Positions 20,801 to 28,054 of a DNA stretch of 64,000 nt are shown piece after piece. Source of the stretch: Cytophagales bacterium. GTDB lineage: Bacteria; Bacteroidota; Bacteroidia; Cytophagales; Flammeovirgaceae. Under the pieces are notes generated by a model. It was given only the letters and a program-made list of their open reading frames with translations, searched no databases and had not been told where the DNA came from. The stretch's first letter is position 1. Every line of letters starts with the position of its first letter. A program made the position numbers and the translations under genes. The stretch is from contig JANWWC010000001.1 of NCBI GenBank assembly GCA_025056215.1, positions 496,001 through 560,000 of the forward strand, written 5' to 3'.

Positions 20801-21243
20801 GACAAAATCCTATTCGAGCAGACGCCGTAAACACTTGGACGCCAGATAATCCTAATGCATCTTTTCCTTTGTTAGTATTTGAAAATCCACAAAACCGCCG
20901 CGACTACGACAATTTGCCTACCACAGGAGCATTTTCAGCGCGCACTCATGATAAATTTCTTCATCGAGGCGACTACCTTACGCTTAAAACAATTCAATTA
21001 GGATGGACACTTCCTTCTACGTGGTGTTCTAAAATCAAACTTAAAACGCTTCGCATCTATTCGAGTGTTCAAAATATATATTGGTGGACTCGCTTCCCTG
21101 GCTACTCTCCTGAAGTAGTTACTATTGGTGGAAGTGATACAAGTGGAAGACAACAAAGAAACTTAGGACAAGGAGTTGTAACTCCTACTAATGCGCTTCC
21201 CCAAGCCATCAGTGCAAACGTAGGAGTAAGTGTGAGTTTTTAA
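17827..21243 (+). CDS. SusC/RagA-family TonB-linked outer membrane protein with CarboxypepD_reg-like domain
   Basis: A 1138-residue SusC-type transporter. A signal peptide ends at AARAQ, then a carboxypeptidase-regulatory-like sandwich (ITGVVMEAGFPLPGANVVIKG, near 30-110), the plug with GRATGLDV near 155, RGVSSVSAGTDPLIIVDGIP near 175-200 and VLKDASAVAMYGSRGANG near 235-255, and a barrel ending VSVSF. The start region holds three tandem ATGAAA hexamers (17827, 17833, 17839), so translation could begin at any of three in-frame ATGs; the first is used here. It shares the receptor fold and many C-terminal blocks with the preceding gene, so the pair looks like an old tandem duplication. No SusD-like lipoprotein follows; the next gene is cysN. 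Confidence 0.92.
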   Translation: MKMKMKIQRIFYIWVALLISIAARAQDKIITGVVMEAGFPLPGANVVIKGVNPPIGTVTDFDGKFTLKIPANIPNPEIIISMVGYKDVVLVVGNQTNFTINMATDVKQLEEVLIQADSYTEPVSVKENKTFAAPIKGEEIAKAPVPNITSGLQGRATGLDVTEVGGMPGAPTRIQVRGVSSVSAGTDPLIIVDGIPITSSTASTESNNAVGGSLPGNPLSFINPNDIETITVLKDASAVAMYGSRGANGVILVTTKSGQKGKAITKVDFNTGISQAYNMVEYVDARQWLAMADQAVRNSPVAGDADNAIFRPEDYNFQLSAAAAGTTTRAISRQLIDRYQINTDWQKLAVQTGNFRDFNISTSKGYDAGSFYLSGQYRTDKGIFPGSSQERYTTRANFTFNVSKKIKASANTSFSYTKTGRPRIAGGGFGSAITTALPIYPIYFDIIDSTFVYSNQSGRYLNPLEDYHVVARTNPDLYSNINHEYRTVSSGNIEYTPFEKADYGLKKVLGGFSIGGKAGIDFMKSVNSVWQSGLISANQDNRNFAPYNIASENSRIVNNQYSLLNVRWNYKIKQSIQGKEILDISLFGARETNTSTFYRINYNTAQANAYTPDPGILTPEIIAVGNAQEYPATRLEPTGRGQVATGYFPDVYFLSWIGRGDFKVLGGRYLLGTSIRMDGSSNFGVENRFGIFRAFSFAWNMVDEPFLKSWEESGKLSGLKFKFSYGETGNASIPSNTRNTTYNTPGGSGGLFLNELGNPTIGWERQRSLDVGMEFAFFDNRIQASAGYYQANTDDMLYAVNPPPSLGIAGIPTYWENIGDMKRWGWEYTLNTVNIKTTSFEWRTDFNFTTNDTRVISVSDQITGNKYLGVISGYNNAAPGDRLGTFYIAKYAGLNESGQEMIYEIDLERFRNTGETVLTGNVIRATPLTVIEHRVRMKDKTGLPRWWGGITNNFSYKSKKVGTFDLSVFFNFRGGHYIFDETQMRTSYFNAGQNPIRADAVNTWTPDNPNASFPLLVFENPQNRRDYDNLPTTGAFSARTHDKFLHRGDYLTLKTIQLGWTLPSTWCSKIKLKTLRIYSSVQNIYWWTRFPGYSPEVVTIGGSDTSGRQQRNLGQGVVTPTNALPQAISANVGVSVSF

Positions 21244-21335
21244 ATTAAAATGTCTTGCAACCAAAACTCTATTGAAACAATTTGCAAGCAAGCATCATTT
21301 TTTGCTATTTCGCATATGGTGTGAAATCCAGATTT

Positions 21336-22595
21336 ATGAACGACTATTTGAACATGGAGCTTTTGCGGTTTACAACTGCAGGAAGCGTAGATGACGGCAA
21401 AAGCACTCTTATCGGAAGGCTTTTATACGACTCAAAATCTATTTTTGAAGATCAACTTGCTGCTGTAAAGTCAAGTAGCGAACGCAAAGGGTTAGACTAT
21501 GTAGATTTATCGTTGCTAACCGATGGCTTGAAAGCAGAACGAGAACAAGGAATCACTATTGACGTGGCCTACAGATATTTTGCTACTCCTAAGCGCAAGT
21601 TTATTATTGCCGATACTCCAGGACATATTCAATACACGCGCAATATGGTTACAGGTGCGTCTACTGCAAACATGGCGCTTATTTTAATAGATGCCAGGCA
21701 CGGCGTAGTAGAACAAACACTAAGACATTCTTATATTGCGTCTTTGCTGAGAATTCCACATCTGACTGTTTGTGTCAACAAAATGGATTTAGTAAATTAT
21801 GATAAGTCTGTTTTTGACAAAATCACTTCTGATTTCAGAGCATTTGCTTCTAAACTCGATGTAAAAGACATTACATTTATTCCTATTAGCGCGTTACACG
21901 GAGATAACGTAGTAGAACGCTCCCCCAATATGCCTTGGTATGGAGGAAGTACATTGATGTATCATCTTGAAACTGTTCATATCGGAAGCGATCAAAATCA
22001 CATTGATGCGCGTTTCCCAGTACAATATGTCATACGTCCTCATGCTAAAGAATACCATGATTACCGAGGGTACGCGGGAAGAGTCGCTGGCGGAATCTTT
22101 CGCAAAGGCGATGAAATAGTAGTACTCCCTTCTGGATTACAATCTAGAATCAAAAGCATTGATACTTATGATGGAGCACTATCAGAAGCATTTCCTCCGA
22201 TGTCAGTAACAATTACCTTAGAAGATGATATTGATGTAAGTAGAGGCGACATGATAGTAAAAATCAATAATCAGCCGCGCGTAGCACAAGACGTAGAATG
22301 CATGATGTGCTGGTTTAACCCTAAATCACCTGTAATGAGTACTAAATATATTTTAATGCATACTACTAAAGAAGTAAGAGCCGTCATAAAGGAAATAGTT
22401 TACAAGGTAGACATCAACACCCTTACGCGAAACGAACAAGAAAAAGAAATCAAAATGAACGACATTTTTCGCGTGCGCTTGCGCACAACAGCACCACTTT
22501 GTATGGATAGTTATGCCAAAAACCGAAATACAGGAAGTTTAATTTTAATTGACCCTGCTACTAATGAAACTGTTGCAGCAGGTATGATTATTTAA
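21336..22595 (+). CDS. cysN: Sulfate adenylyltransferase subunit 1, GTPase CysN
   Basis: The GTPase subunit that drives ATP sulfurylase (CysDN) in making adenosine 5'-phosphosulfate for sulfate assimilation or sulfation. Of the 419 residues, the first third is an EF-Tu-type G domain: G1 AGSVDDGKST, G3 DTPGH, G4 NKMD and G5 SAL. It is followed by EF-Tu-like beta-barrel domains. I chose the ATG at 21336; another ATG at 21354 begins MELLRFTTAGS and is also plausible. A TTG at 21282 would add 18 residues with no family likeness. No C-terminal CysC kinase domain is present. The catalytic subunit gene cysD, normally directly upstream, is absent; the neighbours are a SusC-type receptor gene and a DUF4293 gene. 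Confidence 0.93.
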   Translation: MNDYLNMELLRFTTAGSVDDGKSTLIGRLLYDSKSIFEDQLAAVKSSSERKGLDYVDLSLLTDGLKAEREQGITIDVAYRYFATPKRKFIIADTPGHIQYTRNMVTGASTANMALILIDARHGVVEQTLRHSYIASLLRIPHLTVCVNKMDLVNYDKSVFDKITSDFRAFASKLDVKDITFIPISALHGDNVVERSPNMPWYGGSTLMYHLETVHIGSDQNHIDARFPVQYVIRPHAKEYHDYRGYAGRVAGGIFRKGDEIVVLPSGLQSRIKSIDTYDGALSEAFPPMSVTITLEDDIDVSRGDMIVKINNQPRVAQDVECMMCWFNPKSPVMSTKYILMHTTKEVRAVIKEIVYKVDINTLTRNEQEKEIKMNDIFRVRLRTTAPLCMDSYAKNRNTGSLILIDPATNETVAAGMII

Positions 22596-22607
22596 ACTTT
22601 AATCGTT

Positions 22608-23084
22608 ATGATACAACGCGTTCAAACAATTTTTATGTTTTTAGCAGCTGTAAGTATGTTTTCACTCCTTTTTGTAAAAATATGGGGGAAAACAGATTTG
22701 AAAGCTAATCAAGTAGCGGAGCTAAATGCTTATACTCTTACCTACCAACAAGGGGACGAATTAAAATTTTCTAAAAATGTATTCTATATAAGTGTATTAG
22801 CATTTCTATCTTCTTCTCTTTCTGTAGGTGCTATTGTTAGCTACAAAAACCTTATGAGACAAATTCAATTAAACTTGATTAATATACTCCTTATTTTAGT
22901 TATCATGGGAATTACGCTTTATCAAGTTTTTTATGTAGGCGAAAAACTATTCAACCCTGAAAAACAAGGAGGGTATGGCATAGGCTTTTTTCTTCCATTA
23001 GCAGCAATTTTTTTCATCAACTTTGCTAACCGATACATACGAAAAGATTACGAGCTCCTCAAATCGGTCGATAGATTGCGCTAA
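22608..23084 (+). CDS. DUF4293-type four-helix membrane protein
   Basis: A 158-residue inner membrane protein matching the Bacteroidota DUF4293 family in length, in its typical start (MIQRVQTIFMFLA) and in its layout of four hydrophobic segments (about residues 5-25, 60-80, 90-108 and 120-140). The C-terminus is basic and probably cytoplasmic (NRYIRKDYELLKSVDRLR). The function is not known. It starts 12 bp after cysN and is probably co-transcribed with it. Confidence 0.8.
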   Translation: MIQRVQTIFMFLAAVSMFSLLFVKIWGKTDLKANQVAELNAYTLTYQQGDELKFSKNVFYISVLAFLSSSLSVGAIVSYKNLMRQIQLNLINILLILVIMGITLYQVFYVGEKLFNPEKQGGYGIGFFLPLAAIFFINFANRYIRKDYELLKSVDRLR

Positions 23085-23153
23085 ATTTTTATCTATATAG
23101 ATTTTATCCCGAATTTTTATTACTTTTCATTCGGAGTAGTCAATACTTTATTT

Positions 23154-25358
23154 ATGAAATGGAATTATTGCTTTTGGATCTTATATTTAATTTGTAAGGT
23201 AACTATTGCCCAGATGTACAGTTTTTCGGGAGTCGTAGTAGATGTCAATACTAATAAACCAATTGGAGATGTAGAGGTTCAAATCGATGAGTATCCAACG
23301 GTTTATACTAATGCCGATGGTAGATTTGAAATCAAAACTGAAAAAATTATTCAAAAGCCAGAAATTGTAGATGCTACCAAAAAAGGATTCAAAATTATGG
23401 GCTGGGGAAAACTTCCAGACCAAAAAGGTATTAAAATTCTTATGAAGCCCGAACAGATCTATTTTACAGGAAAAATAACAGACCACAAATCTTTAATCGT
23501 TCCAGGAGCGGAAGTCATTTTGGAAGGGTTTAATGATACAAAACCTGTTAAAACTAATCAACAAGGATATTTCGAACTTTATTTGCCGTTGGACTATAAA
23601 CTTAGCTCGTCTATCGTGTTAATAGTCAATAAACAAAAATTTACAGGAGAAGAACTCAATTACGATGACGCTCACAAATCAGTTTCTATACAGTTAGCTG
23701 ATCCTTATCCACCCGTAGAAGTATCTATTGCAGTAAAATTTACAGATAAAAAACCTGCATCGCACTTTACAATCATCTGCGATGGAAAAGAACTGATTAC
23801 GGATCATTCGGGAAAAGCTATTGCAATGCTATCAGAATCCAAGCTGTCTAATATTGAAAATTATATACGCCTTGCTCATCATTCTAAAGAAAAAATTTTT
23901 TCAGTGAAACAAGTAGGCAGTCGCCAAGCAGAGGTTCTTATTGAAACTCCTCCTACGAACTATACATTTGTACCTCCTACTGCTTCTAACCCTAATGAAG
24001 CCTCTTCTTTATCGCAAGTAGAAGAAGACACGAGTTTGTCTGTAGAAGTTGCTGAAACTAAAAAAGATATAGAAAATATCATTCAAGAATTAGAACAAGA
24101 AAAAAATATGCTACTCAACAATAGTCGCCGTTTGAGCGATGAAATTAAGAGAATCAGTATGCGAATTACGGCAGATAAGTCGTTATCTGAAAAGGAAAAA
24201 AATGAGTTAAGTACATATTTAGCTCGTTTGGAAGCGAAATTTTTAGCAAATGAAAAAGCTTACTTAGAGGCTCAAGAACGCACTAAGCAAATTATCTTGC
24301 AAATGAGATTAGCTCTCGAAGAGAAAGATTCTTTGCATAAAGAAGAAATTGCCTCTATTGAAGAACAAGTTAGAATGTTAGAGGAAGAAAAAGAAAGAGA
24401 AGCAGCAGCAATTCGAAAAAAGCTCTTTTGGGCTATCGGAATCGGGATCCTAGTAGCAGGACTAGCGCTTTTGTCTTACAGCGTAGCGATGCGCATCAAA
24501 AAACAAAAAAATGAGTTACAGGTCATTAATGAAAAATTAAGCATTACAACCAAAAATTTAGAAGAAGCTCTTGAAGACCTAAGATTTAAAAACCAAAAAA
24601 TTACAGACAGCATTCGGTATGCTAAAACTATCCAGGAGGCTATTTTACCTTCTACTAAGCTGTTTTCTTCATGCTTCGAAGAGCATTTTGTATTCTTTCG
24701 ACCCAAAGACTACGTTTCAGGAGATTTTTATTGGCTTGCAAAATCAGATGATTTCGTATATTTAGCAGTAGTAGATTGCACAGGACATGGCGTTCCTGGC
24801 GCTTTCATGTCGATGATTGGCAACTCTTTTTTAAATGAAATCATTATTCAAAAAAAAATTAACAATCCCGCTGAAATACTTCACCAGCTTGATATAGGCT
24901 TAAAACAAGCACTCAAACAAGATGAAAAACTCAATAGCGATGGAATGGATATTGCACTTTGTAGATTTCAAACTCTGCCTGACAGTTATACTCACTTAGT
25001 TTTTAGCGGCGCTAAACGCAATATTTTTGTGCGAAAAAGACATGAAGCCAAAGTAGAAATGCTCAAAGGCAATCGCATTGCGATTGGCGGTGCTAAAAAA
25101 AGAACAGATAGTTTCTCCACTGCAGAATACTCTCTTCAAAAAGGAGATATGGTTTATCTCATTACTGACGGTTACACAGATCAGTTCAGCGATGAAACTC
25201 AACAAAAATTTGGAACTTCTCGCTTGATCGAATTGCTCAACAAAATTGCGAATCTCCCTGCTTATGAGCAAAGAGATATTCTTATTCATGAGTTAGAGGT
25301 ACATCAAAAACAATCCGAACAACGCGATGACATTACAGTAGTAGGAGTTAGAATCTAA
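23154..25358 (+). CDS. Trans-envelope sensor with SpoIIE-type PP2C phosphatase domain
   Basis: A 734-residue signalling protein. A signal peptide (ends near VTIAQ, about residue 20) is followed by two carboxypeptidase-regulatory-like beta sandwiches (about 22-95 and 100-180), a third weaker one (about 190-270), a long coiled coil (about 300-425), one membrane span (about 426-446), a short linker helix and a SpoIIE phosphatase domain (about 490-734). The phosphatase part shows SIRYAKTIQ, FFRPKDYVSGDFYW, VDCTGHGVPGAFMSMIG and a DDITVVG end, the metal-binding Asp and Gly positions of PP2C enzymes. The layout implies an outside signal relayed through a periplasmic coiled coil to a cytoplasmic Ser/Thr phosphatase, probably acting on an anti-sigma-antagonist-like substrate; no such partner is nearby. 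The glycosyltransferase gene follows 3 bp later. Confidence 0.88.
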   Translation: MKWNYCFWILYLICKVTIAQMYSFSGVVVDVNTNKPIGDVEVQIDEYPTVYTNADGRFEIKTEKIIQKPEIVDATKKGFKIMGWGKLPDQKGIKILMKPEQIYFTGKITDHKSLIVPGAEVILEGFNDTKPVKTNQQGYFELYLPLDYKLSSSIVLIVNKQKFTGEELNYDDAHKSVSIQLADPYPPVEVSIAVKFTDKKPASHFTIICDGKELITDHSGKAIAMLSESKLSNIENYIRLAHHSKEKIFSVKQVGSRQAEVLIETPPTNYTFVPPTASNPNEASSLSQVEEDTSLSVEVAETKKDIENIIQELEQEKNMLLNNSRRLSDEIKRISMRITADKSLSEKEKNELSTYLARLEAKFLANEKAYLEAQERTKQIILQMRLALEEKDSLHKEEIASIEEQVRMLEEEKEREAAAIRKKLFWAIGIGILVAGLALLSYSVAMRIKKQKNELQVINEKLSITTKNLEEALEDLRFKNQKITDSIRYAKTIQEAILPSTKLFSSCFEEHFVFFRPKDYVSGDFYWLAKSDDFVYLAVVDCTGHGVPGAFMSMIGNSFLNEIIIQKKINNPAEILHQLDIGLKQALKQDEKLNSDGMDIALCRFQTLPDSYTHLVFSGAKRNIFVRKRHEAKVEMLKGNRIAIGGAKKRTDSFSTAEYSLQKGDMVYLITDGYTDQFSDETQQKFGTSRLIELLNKIANLPAYEQRDILIHELEVHQKQSEQRDDITVVGVRI

Positions 25359-25361
25359 CAT

Positions 25362-26264
25362 ATGCAACCATTACAAGCATTAGTGTATCAGGCTTACGGC
25401 CAAGAAGCTATTTTATATGAAGCTCTTTTTTCCATTTATTCATTTCTACGATACAATACAAAAGAACCCACTTTTGTTTTCATTTATACAGATCAGATTG
25501 AATTTTTTATAAAAAAATTACCTACTTACTGCAACATTCATTTTGTAGAACTTTCTCAGAAACAAATTCAACAATGGCAGGGAAGCTATGGTTTTGTTCA
25601 CCGCCTAAAAATTGAACTTTTGAAAGATTTTTGCAGCCGATTGTGTGAATCTACTGCCATTTTATATGTAGATACAGATACTGTTTTTCGCCAAAGTCCG
25701 CAAGTGCTTTATGACAAAATTCAGCAAGGATTTTTGTTGATGCACCAAGCAGAAGGAACGCTTCAGAGCGAACACAATCCCATACTTAAAAAAACAAACA
25801 GATTTTTCAAGAACAAATCTTTTTTGATTGACAATACCAATATCAAAGTTTCTCCTCAAACCATGATGTATAATGCAGGTGTATTAGGCTTTTTAGCTAA
25901 AGAAACTAGCCTGCTTGAGCGCATTCTCGCTTTTACAGACGAAATTTATCCGTTATTTCGCAAACACATCGTGGAACAACTTGCTTTTTCCTTTTTTTTC
26001 CAACAGCATCAGATACAAACAACTTCAAATGAAATCCTACATTATTGGAATTTTAAAGAGTTTCGTTCAGTGTTGAAAGAATTTTTTGAGCATTTTAAAA
26101 ATTTTTCTCCTGAGGAGATTATGAGACTTTCTTGGAATTTTTCAGTAGAAAATCTTCAAAGACCCAAACTTCTTTATGAAAGCAAACCTAAATGGGTTCG
26201 GTTTTTGTATAAAATCACTGGAAATACGTGGAAAATGCCACCCTATAAGTTTTGGGAAAAATAA
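25362..26264 (+). CDS. Putative GT-A-type glycosyltransferase
   Basis: A 300-residue soluble protein with the features of a nucleotide-sugar transferase of the GT-A fold: a DxD motif in ILYVDTDTVF (Asp near 104-106), an N-terminal alternating strand-helix region (FVFIYTDQIEFF), and MMYNAGVLGF near 168, which resembles the FNAGVL segment of GT8-like enzymes. The family is not certain, and donor and acceptor are unknown. It lies 3 bp after the SpoIIE phosphatase gene, so the two are probably one transcript, and it ends 1 bp from the convergent peroxidase gene. Confidence 0.72.
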   Translation: MQPLQALVYQAYGQEAILYEALFSIYSFLRYNTKEPTFVFIYTDQIEFFIKKLPTYCNIHFVELSQKQIQQWQGSYGFVHRLKIELLKDFCSRLCESTAILYVDTDTVFRQSPQVLYDKIQQGFLLMHQAEGTLQSEHNPILKKTNRFFKNKSFLIDNTNIKVSPQTMMYNAGVLGFLAKETSLLERILAFTDEIYPLFRKHIVEQLAFSFFFQQHQIQTTSNEILHYWNFKEFRSVLKEFFEHFKNFSPEEIMRLSWNFSVENLQRPKLLYESKPKWVRFLYKITGNTWKMPPYKFWEK

Positions 26265-26265
26265 A

Positions 26266-26850
26266 TCACTGCTTAATGATAGAAATAATCTCGCTATCTA
26301 ATGGATTAACGCGAGAGGGGAAAAATTTAACTACTTTTCCTTCTTTATTTATTAAATATTTACAAAAATTCCATGTAGGAACATCACTCACCATTCCTCC
26401 ATTTTCTGCTTTATTGGAAAGCCATTTGTAAAGTGGGTGCATATCTTCTCCTTTCACAGATATTTTTTCAAACATTTGAAACGTTACTCCATAATTTTTC
26501 CGACAAAAAGAAGCAATTTCCTGGTTGGTACCTGGCTCTTGTCCGCCAAAATTATTTGCAGGAAATCCTAAAACAGTTACATAATTGCCGTACTGCTCAT
26601 GTAATTTCTGTAAATCAGCATATTGAGGCGTATAACCACACTTAGAAGCAACGTTTACGATGAGCACGTTTTTGCCTTTGTATTGAGCAAAATCGATTTC
26701 TTTTCCATCGAGAGATTTCATCTTAAAATCATAGAACTTGCTCTCTTTTTGTGAAGTATCATTGCTAAAAGACATAGTAGCCTGATTTTGAGATGATTGT
26801 TGGCAACTAGTAATCGAAATTAAAAAGAAAAAGAAAAAGAACTTTTTCAT
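26266..26850 (-). CDS. Glutathione-peroxidase-family lipoprotein (probably thioredoxin-dependent)
   Basis: Reduces peroxides; Cys-type bacterial members usually take electrons from thioredoxin. Seen: a lipoprotein signal (MKKFFFFFFLISITSC), peroxidatic Cys in ASKCGYTPQY, Gln in FGGQEPGTNQE, the Trp-Asn pair in PTWNF, and a second Cys in IASFCRKNYGVTF at the position of the resolving Cys. The usual FPCNQF reads FPANNF. I chose the ATG at 26850 (194 residues) because it places the lipobox correctly; an ATG at 26886 would put 12 charged residues before the signal. As a lipoprotein it should act outside the cytoplasm, so its reductant is unclear. Confidence 0.9.
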   Translation of the reverse strand: MKKFFFFFFLISITSCQQSSQNQATMSFSNDTSQKESKFYDFKMKSLDGKEIDFAQYKGKNVLIVNVASKCGYTPQYADLQKLHEQYGNYVTVLGFPANNFGGQEPGTNQEIASFCRKNYGVTFQMFEKISVKGEDMHPLYKWLSNKAENGGMVSDVPTWNFCKYLINKEGKVVKFFPSRVNPLDSEIISIIKQ

Positions 26851-26916
26851 CGTGCGTTTTTTTTCTACGATAAAAAATTTGTACAAAAAAATTGTTTGAA
26901 GATAGGGTAAATTTTT

Positions 26917-27984
26917 TTATTTGATATATCTAAAATCATAGCCAGCGGGCAGTTGAATTAAAAACTGATACATAAGCTCGATGATTTGTTTAATATCTTC
27001 AATAGCTACAGTTTCGACAGTAGTATGCATGTATTTAAGTGGCAATGAAATGAGCCCAGAAGCTACACCCTCATGAGCATAAGCAAAAGAATCGGTATCA
27101 GTTCCCGTAGTGCGCGAAACAGTAGCTCGTTGAAAAGAAATTTTGCGCTCTTCTGCAACTTTTATAATCATGTTGAGCACATTATTTTGAACAGCAGGTC
27201 CATACGTCAAAACGGGCCCTTTTCCACAAGAAATTTCTCCATCTTTTTGTTTATTATACATTGGCGCTGTCGTATCGTGTGTCACATCTGTAATGATAGC
27301 TACATCGGGCTTAAGTCTTCTTACAATCATCTCAGCGCCTCTTAGTCCGATTTCTTCTTGTACTGAGTTCACTATGTAAAGTGTATAAGGCAACTTAATA
27401 TTATTTTTTTTAAGACGTCTTGCTACTTCTGCAATTATAAAGCCCCCAATGCGATTATCTAAAGCGCGGCCTGTCAAATATTTTTTGTTAAGCTTTCGCA
27501 AGCGGTCTTCAAAAGTCACTACACACCCTACATGAATTCCCATTTCTTCTACTTCCTTTTTTGAAGAAGCACCTACGTCAATAAATATATTTTCAATTGT
27601 AGGAAGTGTATCCTTAGATGTATCGCGCACATGAATGGCAGGCCAACCAAAAACACCTTTTACTATTCCTTTTGGAGTATAAATATTTACCCATTTAGAA
27701 GGCGCTATTATAGGGTCAGAACCGCCATTGCGTTTTAGATAAATGTAACCTTGGTCGTTGATATAATTTACAAACCAAGAAATTTCATCTGCATGAGCTT
27801 CAATCACCACTTTATAAGACTGGTTAGGATTAATAACACCTACAGCGGTTCCGTAGATATCTGTAAATTGCTCATCGGTAAAATCTTTGATATAATCTAA
27901 CCAAATTTTTTGGCCAGTATATTCAAAACCTACTGGTGAAGGTGCGTTGAGATATTCAAATAAAAAAACAGTACTTTTCGTCAT
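26917..27984 (-). CDS. M42-family aminopeptidase
   Basis: A cytoplasmic dinuclear-metal aminopeptidase of 355 residues, usual for the family (often annotated as glutamyl aminopeptidase or endoglucanase M). Metal and catalytic residues are visible: the His in EAHADE, the bridging Asp in RALDNRIGG, the EE pair in VQEEIGLRGAE, the Asp in ITDVTHDTT and the final His in LKYMHTTVET. Such enzymes form large tetrahedral complexes and trim peptides. It lies downstream of dnaK on the same strand but behind a terminator-like hairpin, so it is probably expressed separately or by read-through. Confidence 0.93.
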   Translation of the reverse strand: MTKSTVFLFEYLNAPSPVGFEYTGQKIWLDYIKDFTDEQFTDIYGTAVGVINPNQSYKVVIEAHADEISWFVNYINDQGYIYLKRNGGSDPIIAPSKWVNIYTPKGIVKGVFGWPAIHVRDTSKDTLPTIENIFIDVGASSKKEVEEMGIHVGCVVTFEDRLRKLNKKYLTGRALDNRIGGFIIAEVARRLKKNNIKLPYTLYIVNSVQEEIGLRGAEMIVRRLKPDVAIITDVTHDTTAPMYNKQKDGEISCGKGPVLTYGPAVQNNVLNMIIKVAEERKISFQRATVSRTTGTDTDSFAYAHEGVASGLISLPLKYMHTTVETVAIEDIKQIIELMYQFLIQLPAGYDFRYIK

Positions 27985-28005
27985 ATTTTAACCCCTTTAA
28001 AATAA

Positions 28006-28033
28006 GAACCTGCCAAATTATCTTGACAGGTTC
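28006..28033 (-). terminator. Hairpin after dnaK
   Basis: On the minus strand GAACCTGTCAA and TTGGCAGGTTC form an 11-bp stem with one G-T pair and a 6-base loop, starting 22 bases after the dnaK stop. The following tract is TTATTTT, a weak T-run, so termination may be partial. Confidence 0.65.
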
Positions 28034-28054
28034 AAAAATACAACCCAAACTCAA

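Noticed and set aside
26266-26850. Selenocysteine glutathione peroxidase
   Set aside because: The active-site codon is a normal Cys codon and no in-frame TGA interrupts the gene.
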